Positions 1 to 10,145 of a DNA stretch of 64,000 nucleotides are shown piece after piece. Below the pieces are notes generated by a model. It was not told the DNA's origin and did no database searches. It saw only the letters and a list, made by a program, of their open reading frames with translations. Made by a program: the position numbers and the translations under genes. Source of the stretch: Plantibacter sp. VKM Ac-2880 (GTDB lineage Bacteria; Actinomycetota; Actinomycetes; Actinomycetales; Microbacteriaceae); assembly GCF_015351235.1 (NCBI RefSeq), contig NZ_JADKSJ010000002.1, positions 434,001-498,000 of the forward strand. Direction: 5' to 3'. How positions within the stretch are numbered: the first letter of the stretch is position 1; the number at the start of each line of letters is the position of its first letter.

Positions 1-290
1 CGACACAGCTCCAGGTGCGCGAGATGCCGCTGCCCGGGAGGCAGGTCAGCGCCCCTGCGTGGTGCAGCGAAGCTCCTAACCCCCGGGAATGGTGCTGGAA
101 CACGCGTCGTGCGGAGGCGCTCCGGCGAGACGCCATGCTTCAGCGCCGAGCGGACGGAGAACGCGTCGTGATCGGGCAGATCGGTTGGCGTCATGCTTCG
201 ATCGTCGCGCGATCCAGCGGCGGGCCGAGCAGCGCGGCCACCTCACGACGACCTCGGCCCTCGTTCGCGAGCTGTGGAGCACCCTCGTAG
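1..290. other. No recognisable gene
   Basis: I see no convincing protein or structured RNA here. Short reading frames exist on both strands but are Arg/Ser/Ala-rich without any family motif, as expected by chance at this base composition. It may hold the end of a gene whose body lies left of the window. Confidence 0.4.
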
Positions 291-293
291 CCC

Positions 294-353
294 GTTCGTT
301 CGCCCATCTTTGGGCGAACGAACCTGCATTCGCCCAAAGATGGGCGAATGCAG
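294..353 (-). terminator. Two tandem perfect hairpins after pckG
   Basis: Two adjacent hairpins, each with a perfect 13-bp stem and a 4-nt loop: 294-306 pairs with 311-323 and 324-336 pairs with 341-353. The inner 20 bp of one (TTCGCCCATCTTTGGGCGAA) is the exact reverse complement of the inner 20 bp of the other, so the two can also pair with each other as a longer arm. They begin 8 bp past the pckG stop, which fits a transcription terminator. There is no U-tract, as is common in actinobacteria. Confidence 0.75.
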
Positions 354-361
354 GACGAGCG

Positions 362-2227
362 TCAGGCGCGGAGGCGGTAACGGAGCGCGGCGAGTTCTGC
401 CCGAAGGGCGGCCGGGACGCGGCTTCCGAAGGTGTCGAAGAAGGCCTCGGTGAGGTCGCATTCGGCGAGCCAGGAGTCGCGATCCACGGCGAACAGCGCG
501 TCGAGGGCGTCCCCCGGCAGGTCGACGCCGTCGAGGTTCAGCTCGTCGACGAGCGGCAGCCCACCGATGGCCGACACCCGTGACCCGGCCTCGTGCTCCA
601 GCCGCCGGACGATCCACTCGATGACCCGGGCGTTCTCGCCGAAGCCCGGCCAGAGGAACGAACCGTCGGCGTCCTTGCGGAACCAGTTGACCTGGAAGAT
701 CCTCGGCGCCTTCCCGTGGTCGAGCGCACCGCCGACGCGCAGCCAGTGGCCCCAGTAGTCGGCCATGTTGTACCCGCAGAAGGGCAGCATCGCGAAGGGG
801 TCGCGGCGGAGTTCGCCGACCGTGCCCTCGGCAGCCGCGGTCTGCTCAGAGGAGATCGTGGCGCCCATGAACACGCCGTGCTCCCAGCTGCTCGCCTCCA
901 CCACGAGCGGCACGTTCGTGGCCCGGCGTCCGCCGAAGAGGATCGCGTCGAGCGGCACGCCGTCGGCCGCGTCCCAGTCCGGGGCGATCGACGGGCACTG
1001 CGCCGCCGCGACGGTGAACCGTGAGTTCGGGTGCGCCGCCGGGCGACCGGAGTCCGGCGTCCAGTCCTGACCCTGCCAGTCGATGAGGTGCGCCGGCGGC
1101 TCGGGGGTGAGCCCCTCCCACCACACGTCGCCGTCGTCGCGGAGGGCCACGTTCGTGAAGATCGTGTTGCCCCACAGGGTGTCGACGGCCGTCGCGTTCG
1201 TCGTCGCCCCCGTGCCGGGCGCCACGCCGAAGAAGCCGGCCTCCGGGTTGATCGCGTACAGGCGGCCGTCGTCGCCGGGACGGATCCAGGCGATGTCGTC
1301 GCCCAGCGTCTCGACCCGCCACCCGGGGATCGTGGGCCGCAGCATCGCGAGATTGGTCTTGCCGCAGGCCGAGGGGAAGGCCGCAGCGAGATGGAAGGCA
1401 CGCCCTTCCGGCGAGGTCACCCGCACGAGGAGCATGTGTTCGGCCAACCAGCCCTCGTCCCGCCCGATCACCGAGGCGATCCGCAGGGCGAAGCACTTCT
1501 TCGCGAGGAGGGCGTTACCGCCGTACCCTGAGCCGAAGGACCACACCTCGCGGGTCTCGGGGAACTGCACGATGTACTTCGTGTCGTTGCACGGCCAGAC
1601 GACGTCGGCCTGCCCGGACTCGAGCGGGGCACCGACCGAATGGACGGTGCGCACCCAGGGCGCACCGTCGGCGATGAGCTCGAGGACGCGGTCGCCCATC
1701 CGGGTCATGATCCCCATGCTGAGCACGGCGTAGGCGGAGTCGGTGATCTGCACCCCGAGCTGCGACAGCGGCCCGCCGACGGCACCCATCGAGAACGGGA
1801 CGACGTACATCGTCCGGCCGCGCATGCTGCCGGCGAAGACCGCGCGCAGTTCGGCTCGCATGGCGACCGGGTCGCGCCAGTTGTTCGTCGGACCGGCATC
1901 CTCCTCCGTCTCGGAGCAGATGAAGGTGCGGTCCTCCACCCGCGCGACGTCGCTCGGGTCGCTGCGGGCGAGGAAGCTGTTCGGCCGCCATTCGGGGTTG
2001 AGCTTGATGAGCTTCCCCTCCGCGACGAGCTGGTGGGTGAGCCGGTGCGATTCACTCGCCGAGCCGTCGACCCAGTGGATGGCGGACGGTTCGAGGAGGG
2101 TCGCGAGTTCGTCCACCCAGGCGTGCAGCTCGGCGAGCCCTGAGGAGGTCGGCGACTGCACCGCTCGGAGCAGCCGCCGCGTCGCGGGGGCGGGGGTCGG
2201 ATCGGAGAGCAGCTCGGCGATGGACAT
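362..2227 (-). CDS. pckG: Phosphoenolpyruvate carboxykinase (GTP)
   Basis: GTP-dependent PEP carboxykinase (oxaloacetate + GTP to PEP + GDP + CO2), the first committed gluconeogenic step, cytosolic. It is 621 aa, the usual length for the GTP class. Visible motifs are the active-site stretch [13 protein letters not shown] near 136-148, metal-binding lysines in [11 protein letters not shown] near 240-250, the P-loop FPSACGKT at 284-291, and the C-terminal [14 protein letters not shown] guanine-site region. The start MSIAELL is chosen because the frame upstream of it has no family similarity and runs across the divergent promoter. It is divergent from a ScfR/RamB-like regulator, a family known to control carbon metabolism in related bacteria. 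Control of pckG by it is inference. Confidence 0.97.
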   Translation of the reverse strand: MSIAELLSDPTPAPATRRLLRAVQSPTSSGLAELHAWVDELATLLEPSAIHWVDGSASESHRLTHQLVAEGKLIKLNPEWRPNSFLARSDPSDVARVEDRTFICSETEEDAGPTNNWRDPVAMRAELRAVFAGSMRGRTMYVVPFSMGAVGGPLSQLGVQITDSAYAVLSMGIMTRMGDRVLELIADGAPWVRTVHSVGAPLESGQADVVWPCNDTKYIVQFPETREVWSFGSGYGGNALLAKKCFALRIASVIGRDEGWLAEHMLLVRVTSPEGRAFHLAAAFPSACGKTNLAMLRPTIPGWRVETLGDDIAWIRPGDDGRLYAINPEAGFFGVAPGTGATTNATAVDTLWGNTIFTNVALRDDGDVWWEGLTPEPPAHLIDWQGQDWTPDSGRPAAHPNSRFTVAAAQCPSIAPDWDAADGVPLDAILFGGRRATNVPLVVEASSWEHGVFMGATISSEQTAAAEGTVGELRRDPFAMLPFCGYNMADYWGHWLRVGGALDHGKAPRIFQVNWFRKDADGSFLWPGFGENARVIEWIVRRLEHEAGSRVSAIGGLPLVDELNLDGVDLPGDALDALFAVDRDSWLAECDLTEAFFDTFGSRVPAALRAELAALRYRLRA

Positions 2228-2285
2228 GTGTTCCTCCGGCGTTGGTGGGACAGTCAAGAAGTGGGCGTGAACCCACTCTGCGCCC

Positions 2286-2344
2286 GAATCGGGGATTCTT
2301 CTCGTGGTATCTATCGTGAAGAATCGCCGATCTTTCGATATGGT
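2286..2344. promoter_or_regulatory. pckG/scfR divergent control region
   Basis: The 123-bp gap between divergent starts holds GAATC-GGG-GATTC (2286-2297... arms 5 bp) and an inverted repeat GATTCTTC (2294-2301) / GAAGAATC (2318-2325). A -10-like TATGGT (2339-2344) lies 6 nt before the regulator ATG, so that mRNA is probably leaderless. The inverted repeat would cover its -35 zone, which fits autoregulation. No match to a known RamB box is claimed. Confidence 0.45.
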
Positions 2345-2350
2345 GAAGGA

Positions 2351-3808
2351 ATGTCTCCGAACCCCTCCGGCAACGCCGCCGCAGACCTGCTCACCCTCGG
2401 GCGCCGGATCCGTCACTTCCGGACGCGTCGTGGACTCACCCTCGACGATCTCGGCGAGCGGGTCGGTCTGGCCGCGAGCCAGCTCTCCCTCATCGAGAAC
2501 GGCAAGCGTGAGCCGAAACTGTCGGTCCTGCAGGAACTCACCGCCGCCCTCGGTGTCGAGCTGAACGACCTGCTCTCGACCGAGGCACCGAATCCCCGTG
2601 CTGCGCTGGAGATCGAACTGGACCGGCTGCAACGGAGCGCCCTCTACAGCGAGCTGACCCTCCCCCAGGTGAAGCCGTCGAAGGGCATCCCGGACGACGC
2701 CCTCCGCGCGCTCGTCGGACTGCACCGCGAACTGCAACGGCATGCGAACGAGGCGATCGCGACACCCGAGGAGGCCCGACGCGCCAACACCGAACTGCGG
2801 GAGTGGATGCGCGAGCGCGACAACCACCTCCCGGAGATCGAGGAACTCGCCGAATCCCGTGTTCTGCGGGCGGGGCACAGCACCGGCGCGCTCACGCACC
2901 GCACGGTGAGCGTCATGGCGGAGCAACTCGGCTTCGACCTCATCTACGTCAACGACCTCCCGCACTCGGCTCGGAGCGTCACCGACCTCGAGAACGGTCG
3001 GATCTACCTGCCGCCGGCATCGATCCCTGGCGGGCACGGGCTGCGGTCCATGGCCCTGCAGGCGATGGCCCACCGACTGCTCGGACACCAACGACCGACG
3101 AGTTACGCGGAGTTCCTCCGGCAGCGGCTCGAGATCAACTACTTCGCGGCGGCGGCGCTCATGCCGCAGACGGCCGCAGTGTCCTTCCTGCAGCAGGCCA
3201 AGCGCGACCGCAACCTGGCCGTGGAGGACTTCCGCGACGCGTTCGGGGTCACCCACGAGGCGGCGGCTCTCCGACTGACGAACCTCGCGACCGCGCGACT
3301 CGACATGCGTCTGCACTTCCTGCGGGTCTCGGAGGACGGCGCGATCTCGAAGGCCTACGAGAACGACGCGCTCCCGCTCCCGGTCGACGTGACGGGCGCC
3401 GTGGAGGGCCAGATCGTGTGTCGGAAGTGGAGCGCACGCAACGCCTTCGCCCGGACGAACCGCACCACCGAGCTCTACCAGTACACCGACACCCCGGCCG
3501 GCACCTTCTGGTGCGCGACGCAGACCGGCACCACCGAGGCGGGCGAGTTCTCGATCTCGGTCGGCGTGCCCTGGGGGGAGGCGAAGTGGTTCCGCGGGCG
3601 GGAGACGACGACCCGTGCGGTGTCGACGTGCCCCGACCCGACCTGCTGCCGACGGCCTCCGTCCGTGCTCGCCGACAAGTGGCGCGAGCAGGCCTGGCCC
3701 AGTGCCCGCTTGCACACGCACATCCTCTCGCCGCTGCCGAGCGGTACGTTCCCGGGCGTCGACGACTCCGAGGTCTACGACTTCCTCGAGCGTCACGCGG
3801 CGGGCTGA
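2351..3808 (+). CDS. ScfR/RamB-type XRE transcriptional regulator
   Basis: DNA-binding regulator of 485 aa. The N-terminal XRE helix-turn-helix spans about residues 15-75 ([20 protein letters not shown], then [14 protein letters not shown]). The middle is IrrE-like, but the usual HExxH zinc motif is degraded to HRLLGH, so peptidase activity is unlikely. The C-terminal half is the cysteine-containing ScfR/DUF2083 region ([24 protein letters not shown]). Family members such as RamB and PrpR sense acyl-CoA or acetate status and control acetate, propionate and glyoxylate genes. Divergence from pckG suggests a role in the switch to gluconeogenesis. GAAGGA abuts the ATG directly, too close to be a ribosome site, so a leaderless start is preferred. 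It converges with, and overlaps by 16 bp, the next gene. Confidence 0.9.
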   Translation: MSPNPSGNAAADLLTLGRRIRHFRTRRGLTLDDLGERVGLAASQLSLIENGKREPKLSVLQELTAALGVELNDLLSTEAPNPRAALEIELDRLQRSALYSELTLPQVKPSKGIPDDALRALVGLHRELQRHANEAIATPEEARRANTELREWMRERDNHLPEIEELAESRVLRAGHSTGALTHRTVSVMAEQLGFDLIYVNDLPHSARSVTDLENGRIYLPPASIPGGHGLRSMALQAMAHRLLGHQRPTSYAEFLRQRLEINYFAAAALMPQTAAVSFLQQAKRDRNLAVEDFRDAFGVTHEAAALRLTNLATARLDMRLHFLRVSEDGAISKAYENDALPLPVDVTGAVEGQIVCRKWSARNAFARTNRTTELYQYTDTPAGTFWCATQTGTTEAGEFSISVGVPWGEAKWFRGRETTTRAVSTCPDPTCCRRPPSVLADKWREQAWPSARLHTHILSPLPSGTFPGVDDSEVYDFLERHAAG

Positions 3809-4980
3809 CCGTTCCCTGCGACAGCGCCGTCGAGGGTTCCGGGGGCCCTACAGAACGCCCAGGCCGGCAGGTGCCCCTGGCGGATCAGCGACGCGACGGT
3901 CGACGCCAGCGGATGGTCCAGTTCGGCGACGTCGAGCTCGTCGAGGAAGGCGGCCGCACGGCTGCTCTGACCGAGCGCCCAGGACAGCCAGGCGAGCATG
4001 GCGAGCGGCGCGACGCGCGCGGACTCGGATGCGCGCGCCGCGATGTCGAGGAGCAGGCTGCTCGCCGCCCGGATGCGCTGGACGTCGGGATGTGGGCCAT
4101 CGCCGACCAGCAGGTGGGCGACCCGGTGGAACACCTCCGGGTCGTCCATCCCGACCGGGAGATGCCCGTACGCGCGTTCGGCGTCATCGAGTTCGTCGCC
4201 CAGGTCACGCCCGAACGCCCACTGCATGAGCGCGAGATCACTCGCCCATGGGCGCTTCAGGCTGAGCAACAGGAAGGCCACCTCCCGCGGGGTCATCGTT
4301 TCGACGCCGCGGAGGAGGGCATCCTCGAAGACCTCGGGAAGGCCGTCGAGTCGTTCCACGGTGTCGCCGACATCGATCCGCCAGCCCGTGCGGGTGCGAT
4401 CGGTGGCCGCATCGAGCATGGCGTCCAGCCGAGCGCTGAGCACCCGGTACTCGAGGTCGACGGCCGCGAACGTCGCCGCATCCACTGACGGCACCTCGGT
4501 GGTGACGAGCTCCGCCGGGAGCGGTGGGACCTGCGGCACCGCAGCCGAGGTCACGATCGCCGGCGACCTCCCTCCGGAGGGAAGTCCGGGATCGAGGTAC
4601 GAGCCCCAGCCGTCGGTGGCCGAGCACAGCGCATCCTTGACCGTGAACCCGTGCGCGTTCGCCAACTCGAGGACCGCGTCCGCGATGATCCGGCCCGGCG
4701 GTTCCGAACCCGCCCCGAAGGCGTCGTCCGAGTAGAGCACCGGCACGATGGCGTCGACGCCCGGGGCCCGGCAGGCGAATCCGAGGGCGCGCTCTGCGGC
4801 GGCCTCGGCCACCCGCCGGTCGACGTCCGTCCCGGCCGGGAGATGCACCTGGAGGGCGCCGCGACTGCGGGAACCCTCGAAGAGGACGACGACGAGACTC
4901 GATCTCGGGGTGGTTCCGACGAGTCCGGGGACGAGGGCGAGGAGGTCTTCGGCCGTAGTGGCCTGCACGATGTGGGTCAT
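3793..4980 (-). CDS. DUF4192 family protein
   Basis: Actinobacterial DUF4192 protein of 395 aa, function unknown. The N-terminus shows the family pattern [25 protein letters not shown] followed by a predicted alpha/beta core with [14 protein letters not shown]. The C-terminal third is an alanine-rich helical region that in this family looks TPR-like ([22 protein letters not shown]). No signal peptide or membrane segment, so cytosolic. The ATG at 4980 is chosen because the family similarity begins there. The frame extends 17 codons further without similarity. Its 3' end overlaps the 3' end of the convergent regulator by 16 bp. Confidence 0.88.
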   Translation of the reverse strand: MTHIVQATTAEDLLALVPGLVGTTPRSSLVVVLFEGSRSRGALQVHLPAGTDVDRRVAEAAAERALGFACRAPGVDAIVPVLYSDDAFGAGSEPPGRIIADAVLELANAHGFTVKDALCSATDGWGSYLDPGLPSGGRSPAIVTSAAVPQVPPLPAELVTTEVPSVDAATFAAVDLEYRVLSARLDAMLDAATDRTRTGWRIDVGDTVERLDGLPEVFEDALLRGVETMTPREVAFLLLSLKRPWASDLALMQWAFGRDLGDELDDAERAYGHLPVGMDDPEVFHRVAHLLVGDGPHPDVQRIRAASSLLLDIAARASESARVAPLAMLAWLSWALGQSSRAAAFLDELDVAELDHPLASTVASLIRQGHLPAWAFCRAPGTLDGAVAGNGQPAA

Positions 4981-5081
4981 GAGGACAGCCTCCAGCGGAC
5001 GTCGGCGGCCTGTCCGGCAGGTGTTGCTCATGTTGAGCGACTGACGCGACGGCCGCTCTGTGCAGCGCGGTCCCCGCGGAG

Positions 5082-5117
5082 TAGAGTGTGCTCGTCAGAC
5101 TCCGCGACACCGGAGTC
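5082..5117 (+). promoter_or_regulatory. Candidate promoter and leader hairpin
   Basis: A -10-like TAGAGT (5082-5087) is followed by a perfect 7-bp stem GACTCCG (5098-5104) / CGGAGTC (5111-5117) with a 6-nt loop, near the predicted 5' end of the thiamine-enzyme mRNA, 86 nt before its start. It could be an operator or a 5'-end stabiliser. No -35 is evident. Confidence 0.35.
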
Positions 5118-5203
5118 GTTGCTCGAAAAAAGGGCGATAGCGCGGTCAGCACCGGCGAGACACACACGGAATCCCATCCGTCCACGTCCTCGAAGGTCAC
5201 TCG

Positions 5204-6910
5204 ATGTCCGAATACGCTCCGTCGACCGTTCCCGCGGTGCACCCGTCCACCGTCTCCGCCCGCGTGGCCCAGGCCCTCAGCCACCACGTCTCCGACGTGT
5301 TCGGGGTCATGGGGAACGGCAACGCCCACTTCCTCGACGCCCTCGCCGCCACCGGCACGCGCATCACGGCGATGCGGCATGAAGCCGGAGGGGTCGCCGC
5401 GGCCGACGCCTACGTCCGCGCCAGTGGTGCCCTGGCCGCCGCCACGGCGACCTACGGGGCCGGATTCACCAACACCCTGACCCCGCTCGCCGAAGCGGTC
5501 ATGGCGCGGATCCCCCTCGTCCTCGTCGTCGGGGACGCGCCAACGACCGGCACGAGGCCCTGGGACGTCGACCAGTTCCAGATCGCCGCCGGGCTCGGAG
5601 CGCCCACCTTCACCGTGGGCCGTGACGACGCCACCGCGACCACCCTGCGGGCCATCGAACACGCCGTCCACCGTCGGACGGCCGTCGTGCTCGCGATCCC
5701 GTACGACCTCGCCGCCGTGGCGTCCGACGAACCGCTGCGGGCGGACGGCACGCCGCATCACCCCGCCCTCGTCCGGCCGTCGCGCGTGGAACCGGTCGCC
5801 AGGCGTCTGGACACCGCAGCAGCCGCCCTGCGCTCCGCGCGTCGACCGCTCATCCTCGCCGGCCGTGGCGCCTGGCTGGCCGACGCCGGCCCCGTCCTCG
5901 GGGAGCTCGCGGAACGTCTGGACGCCTACACCGCGACCACGGCGCTCGGGCTCGGACTGTTCGGGGCGAGCGACCGCGACCTCGGAGTCGCCGGAGGCTT
6001 CGCGACGGAACGCGCGGCACGGACCATCGCCGATGCGGACGTCGTCCTCGTCGTGGGCGCCGGCCTCAACCAGTTCACGATGCGGTTCGGCGAGGCGTTC
6101 TCGCCCGAGGCGCACGTGATCCAGGTGGACCTCGCCGACGCCCCGACGAACGCCCGGGTGGACGAACTCGTCCGCGGCGACGCAGCGCTCGCCGCCGCCG
6201 GTCTGCTCGATCGCCTGGACGGCGCGCCGGGCTCCGGTTGGTTCACCGCCGGAGGTGCCGTCCGGCCGGCGCCCCACCTCGACCGCGATCCCGGTGTCGG
6301 CGTGTGCGCCGACGGCCGACTCGACCCCCGCAGCCTCGCGCACCGACTGAACGAACTGCTGCCGCAAGACCGCACGGTCGTCCAGGACGGTGGCCACTTC
6401 ATCGGTTGGGCACCCAGCTACCTCGACATCCCCTCCCCCGACCGCCTCGTCATGGTCGGCACCGCCTATCAGACCATCGGACTCGGCTTCCCGAGCGCCG
6501 TCGGAGCGGCCGCGGTCGGACATCCCGGCACGACCGTCCTCTGCACGGGCGACGGGGGCGGCCTCATGGCGCTCCCCGACCTCGACACCGTCATCCGCAC
6601 AGTCCGGAGCGGGGTGGTCGTGGTCTTCAACGACGCCGCGTACGGCGCCGAGGTCCACCAGTACGGCTCACGCGGACTCGACCAGGCCCCCATGCTCATC
6701 GACGAGGTGGACTTCGCCGCGCTCGCCCGTGCGCTCGGCGGCCAAGGCCTCACGATCGACACGCTCGCCGACCTCGACGGCCTCACCGACTGGGTCCACG
6801 CCGGGGCGGACGGCGTCCTCCTGCTCGACTGCCGCATCTCCACGAGCGTCGTCGCACCGTACCTGTCGGAGATGATGCACCAGGGGCCCCGCCCGATCGC
6901 GGTCGACTGA
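5204..6910 (+). CDS. Thiamine diphosphate-dependent enzyme (acetolactate synthase-like)
   Basis: ThDP enzyme of the acetolactate synthase/benzoylformate decarboxylase superfamily, 568 aa. Domain order is PYR (N-terminal, catalytic Glu60 in MRHEAGG), a central nucleotide-binding-like domain, then the PP domain with GDGGG at 449-453 and the distal FNDAAYGAE that completes the metal/ThDP motif. Similar proteins decarboxylate or ligate 2-oxo acids. The substrate cannot be told from sequence, and the gene stands alone without an ilvN-type regulatory subunit or ilvC, so a biosynthetic AHAS role is unlikely. The ATG has GAAGG 7 nt upstream. Confidence 0.88.
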   Translation: MSEYAPSTVPAVHPSTVSARVAQALSHHVSDVFGVMGNGNAHFLDALAATGTRITAMRHEAGGVAAADAYVRASGALAAATATYGAGFTNTLTPLAEAVMARIPLVLVVGDAPTTGTRPWDVDQFQIAAGLGAPTFTVGRDDATATTLRAIEHAVHRRTAVVLAIPYDLAAVASDEPLRADGTPHHPALVRPSRVEPVARRLDTAAAALRSARRPLILAGRGAWLADAGPVLGELAERLDAYTATTALGLGLFGASDRDLGVAGGFATERAARTIADADVVLVVGAGLNQFTMRFGEAFSPEAHVIQVDLADAPTNARVDELVRGDAALAAAGLLDRLDGAPGSGWFTAGGAVRPAPHLDRDPGVGVCADGRLDPRSLAHRLNELLPQDRTVVQDGGHFIGWAPSYLDIPSPDRLVMVGTAYQTIGLGFPSAVGAAAVGHPGTTVLCTGDGGGLMALPDLDTVIRTVRSGVVVVFNDAAYGAEVHQYGSRGLDQAPMLIDEVDFAALARALGGQGLTIDTLADLDGLTDWVHAGADGVLLLDCRISTSVVAPYLSEMMHQGPRPIAVD

Positions 6911-6962
6911 GCCACGTCGCGACGACGACACCGACGCGTGCCGAACCGCTCCCTGCGGCGAG

Positions 6963-6968
6963 TATCGT
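6963..6968 (+). promoter_or_regulatory. Leaderless-type -10 box (TATCGT)
   Basis: TATCGT ends 6 nt before the GTG of the hydrolase gene. This is the spacing of actinobacterial leaderless promoters, and no ribosome-binding site lies between. Confidence 0.5.
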
Positions 6969-6974
6969 GGTCGG

Positions 6975-7769
6975 GTGCTTCCCCAGCCTGAGCCGATCGC
7001 GCCCACCTACGTCATGTCGTCGGACGGGTTCCGGATCGCCACCTACGTGCACGAGCCGGCGGCCGACGCGGACCGCGCGGAGACGGTCGTCGCCGTCCAC
7101 GGGTTCGCCTCGAGCGCCCGACTCAACTGGGACCTCGCAGGGTGGACGAGGACCCTCACCCGAGCCGGATACCGGCTGGTGACGATCGACCAGCGCGGAC
7201 ACGGGGCCTCGGACAAGCCGACGGATCCGAGCGCCTACCGACTCGACGGCCTCGTCGACGACGTCCTCACCGTGCTCGACGGCTACAGCGTCGACGAGCC
7301 GCACTACCTCGGCTACTCGCTCGGCTCACGGGTGGGCTGGCGGTTGGGTGTCCGGCATCCCGACCGTGTCCGCTCGCTCAGCCTCGGCGGGCTCCCGGAG
7401 GGCGACTCGCTCCGCGGCTTCGACCTCGACGAGGCCCGGCTCCGGGTCAGGACCGGCGCGACGATCACGCACCGGCTCACCGAGACGTACGTGTCGATGG
7501 CGGAGGGGGTCCCCGGCAACGACGTCGAGGCCCTGATCGCCCTGGTGGAGGGCCTCCGCGGCGGTCCGCAGCCGACCACGGCCGAGGTGCCTCCCCTCCC
7601 GATGCTCCTCGTGACCGGGGACGACGACGCGGTCGCGGACGGCAGTCGGCGCCTGGCCGAGGCGGCCGGAGCGCGGTACGTGGGCCTGGCCGGCCGCGAG
7701 CACTTCAACGCCGTGTCCTCCCGGGTGTTCAAGGACGCGGTCCTGGCGTTCCTCGCCGAGCAGGGGTAG
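6975..7769 (+). CDS. Alpha/beta hydrolase
   Basis: Alpha/beta-hydrolase-fold enzyme, 264 aa, cytosolic. Visible features are the oxyanion-hole segment VHGFASS near 41-47, the RGHGASDKP loop, the nucleophile elbow GYSLGS with Ser115, an acidic candidate in TGDDDAVAD and the catalytic His in REHFNA. The closest general class is the lactonase/esterase/haloperoxidase-like group, and the substrate is unknown. The GTG at 6975 fits the leaderless -10 just upstream. The alternative ATG at 7014 would cut the N-terminal strand. It converges with the MMPL gene across a short gap carrying one repeat copy. Confidence 0.85.
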   Translation: MLPQPEPIAPTYVMSSDGFRIATYVHEPAADADRAETVVAVHGFASSARLNWDLAGWTRTLTRAGYRLVTIDQRGHGASDKPTDPSAYRLDGLVDDVLTVLDGYSVDEPHYLGYSLGSRVGWRLGVRHPDRVRSLSLGGLPEGDSLRGFDLDEARLRVRTGATITHRLTETYVSMAEGVPGNDVEALIALVEGLRGGPQPTTAEVPPLPMLLVTGDDDAVADGSRRLAEAAGARYVGLAGREHFNAVSSRVFKDAVLAFLAEQG

Positions 7770-7813
7770 GACCTCCGGGGCCGAGACCCTCGCGGGGAGG
7801 ATCTCGTCCGGGG

Positions 7814-7836
7814 CACTTCGACAAGCTCAGTGACCG
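7814..7836. repeat. Single degenerate copy of the extragenic repeat
   Basis: CTTCGACAAGCTCAGTGACC lies between two convergent genes. It differs at one base from the unit found in arrays elsewhere in the window (TTCGACAAGCTCAGGGACC). Confidence 0.8.
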
Positions 7837-7854
7837 GAGACGGCGACCCCGCGC

Positions 7855-10116
7855 TCAGGCGGCGTGTCGGTGCTCGACCCGTCCCTTCGCGAGCTTCGAC
7901 GGCCACCAGATGGCGCTCCCGATGTCATGGCTGAGGGCCGGGACGAGCAGGGTCCGCACGATGATCGTGTCGAGGAGGACGCCGAACGCGACGATGAACG
8001 CGATCTGCGCGAGGAACAGGATCGGGATCACGCCGAGCGCCGCGAAGGTGGCCGCGAGGACGAGGCCGGCCGAGGTGATCACCCCACCCGTGATCGCGAG
8101 ACCGCGCAACACCCCGGCTCTCGTGCCGACCCGGAGCGACTCCTCGCGCACCCGCGTCATGAGGAAGATGTTGTAGTCGATCCCGAGCGCGACGAGGAAG
8201 ACGAAGCCGTAGAGCGGGACGCTCGGATCCGCGCCGGGGAACCCGAGGACGTGGTTGAACACGAGGGCGGAGACCCCGAGCGCCGCCCCGAAGGACACGA
8301 CCACGCTGAGGATGAGCAGGACCGGCGCGAGGACCGACCGCAGGAGCAGCATGAGGATGAGGAGGATGACGACGAGCACCACGGGGATGATGAGGTTCCG
8401 GTCGTGGATGGCGGCATCGTTCGAGTCGATCGCGGTCGCGGTGACCCCGCCGACCGGCGTGTGGGTGCCGACGCCGGTGTCGAGGTCGGCGCGCAGCTGT
8501 CGCACGGTCTCTTCAGCGGCTGCGGAGTCGGGTGCCGTGTCGAGGGTCGCCTGGAGCACGATCCGGCCGTCGTCGACGGTGGGATCGGCCGGGCTCGAAG
8601 GAGTCCCGGGAGGACCGGTCGGCGGCGCGGTGAACACCGCCTCCCCGTCGCGCACGGTCGCGTCCGCGGTGCCGGTCGGCGTACCGCTCGCCAGCACCTG
8701 GACGTCATCGAGCCCGTCGGCGCCTTCCAAGATGGCGATGACCTCGGCGGCGTCGCCCTCCCTGGTGAGGACGGAGACCGGGCTCGCCGACCCGGCCGGG
8801 AAGTGCTCGCCGAGCGCGAACTGTCCGTCGCGCGCCTCGGACTTCCCGAGGATGAGGTCGCTCTGCGCGACGCCGTCGGCCTGCAGCTGGACGACGCCGA
8901 GACTCGCGACCAGGAGGAGGAGGGTGCTCCCGATCCAGACGATGCGCGCGCGGCGCGAGATGAGGCGGGCGATCCCACCCCACAGCCCGGTGGTGGGCAC
9001 CGCGTCGTCGTCGTCCGTCGCGGACTGCACCCGGTGCTCGCTGCCGACCTTCGGGCGCAGGGGCCAGAAGGAGCTCCGGCCGCAGGCGAGGAGGAGCGCG
9101 GGCAGGAAGGTGAGCGCGGCGAGCACGGAGAAGACGATGCCGATCGCGGCCACCGGCCCGAGTGCCTTGTTCGAGTTCAGGTCGCTGAGCAGCAGGCAGA
9201 GCAGTCCGGCGATCACGGTGCCTCCGGAGGCGACGATCGGCTCGAGGGAACCGCGGAGCGCCGCCCACGTGGCATCCCATCGCCGCTCGTGGTCGCGGAG
9301 CGCCTCCCGGTAGCGCGAGACGTAGAGCAGCGAGTAGTCCGTCGCCGCGCCGATCACGAGGATGAACAGGATGCCCTGCACCTGACCGTTCAGGAGCACG
9401 ATGCCGGCCTTGGCGAGCCACCACACGGTGAGCAGCGCCGTGCAGAGTGCGAAGAGCGAGGTGCCGAGCACGAGGAACGGCAACACGGGCGACCGGTAGA
9501 CGACGATGAGGATGAGGAAGACGGCGCCGAGGGCGGTCAGGAGCAGGATGCCGTCGATGCCGGCGAAGGCGGCGGTCAGGTCCGCGGTGAAGCCGGCGGG
9601 ACCCGTGACGAAGACCTCGACCCCCGACGGCATCGCGTCCGCGAGCTGTGCGCGCAGGGCCTCGACGACGTCACCGACCTCCGCGTCGCCGCTGATCGGC
9701 ACGAAGGCCTCGAGGGCCTCGCCGTCCTCCGAGGGGATGGCCGGTGAGACGCCGTCGGCGACGCCTTCGGTCGAAGCGATCGTCGTGAGCTCGTCGTCGA
9801 TGGCGGAGCGGTCGTCGTCGGTGATCCCGCCCTCCCGCACGAACAGGACGAGGGCCGGGATGTCGTCGCCGTCACGGAACCCGTCGAGCGCGGCCTGCAC
9901 CTCGGTGGCGTCGGCGCTCGCGGGGAGGAAGCTCGTCTGGTCGTTGGTCGCGACTTCGCTGACTTTGCCGAAGTACGGCCCGCCGACGCCGGCCGCGGTG
10001 AGCCACAGGAGGATGAGGACCGCGGGCAGCAGGATGCGCAGCCAGCGCGGCGCCCCGTTCCGATCCCGCCGCGGCGCCGTGGTCGTCGATGCCTCACCGT
10101 GTCGCCCGTGCGTCAT
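7855..10116 (-). CDS. MMPL family RND-type transporter
   Basis: Inner-membrane exporter of the MMPL/hydrophobe-amphiphile branch of RND transporters, 753 aa, typical length. It has the two-fold arrangement: TM1, a periplasmic-side loop, TM2-6 (with SLLYVSRYREALRDH), then TM7, a second extracytoplasmic domain, and TM8-12 (with GIDYNIFLMTRVREES). These two segments contain the family's paired intramembrane motifs. Members export lipids or drugs using proton motive force. No regulator gene lies beside it, although the promoter carries a palindrome. Confidence 0.93.
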   Translation of the reverse strand: MTHGRHGEASTTTAPRRDRNGAPRWLRILLPAVLILLWLTAAGVGGPYFGKVSEVATNDQTSFLPASADATEVQAALDGFRDGDDIPALVLFVREGGITDDDRSAIDDELTTIASTEGVADGVSPAIPSEDGEALEAFVPISGDAEVGDVVEALRAQLADAMPSGVEVFVTGPAGFTADLTAAFAGIDGILLLTALGAVFLILIVVYRSPVLPFLVLGTSLFALCTALLTVWWLAKAGIVLLNGQVQGILFILVIGAATDYSLLYVSRYREALRDHERRWDATWAALRGSLEPIVASGGTVIAGLLCLLLSDLNSNKALGPVAAIGIVFSVLAALTFLPALLLACGRSSFWPLRPKVGSEHRVQSATDDDDAVPTTGLWGGIARLISRRARIVWIGSTLLLLVASLGVVQLQADGVAQSDLILGKSEARDGQFALGEHFPAGSASPVSVLTREGDAAEVIAILEGADGLDDVQVLASGTPTGTADATVRDGEAVFTAPPTGPPGTPSSPADPTVDDGRIVLQATLDTAPDSAAAEETVRQLRADLDTGVGTHTPVGGVTATAIDSNDAAIHDRNLIIPVVLVVILLILMLLLRSVLAPVLLILSVVVSFGAALGVSALVFNHVLGFPGADPSVPLYGFVFLVALGIDYNIFLMTRVREESLRVGTRAGVLRGLAITGGVITSAGLVLAATFAALGVIPILFLAQIAFIVAFGVLLDTIIVRTLLVPALSHDIGSAIWWPSKLAKGRVEHRHAA

Positions 10117-10145
10117 GCGCGTGCCCCGTCCTCGCCTTGTCCCGA

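Noticed and set aside
1-290. A small structured RNA (SRP RNA or RNase P fragment) at the left edge
   Set aside because: G+C-rich pairing is possible, but none of the conserved sequence blocks of these RNAs could be found.
5204-6910. Biosynthetic acetolactate synthase large subunit (ilvB)
   Set aside because: No small subunit or ketol-acid reductoisomerase gene follows, so only a general thiamine-enzyme assignment is justified.
7864-9747. A 627-codon frame on the plus strand opposite the MMPL transporter
   Set aside because: It is a charged, low-complexity shadow (Asp/Glu/Arg-rich) antisense to a convincing membrane protein, an expected effect of high third-position GC.
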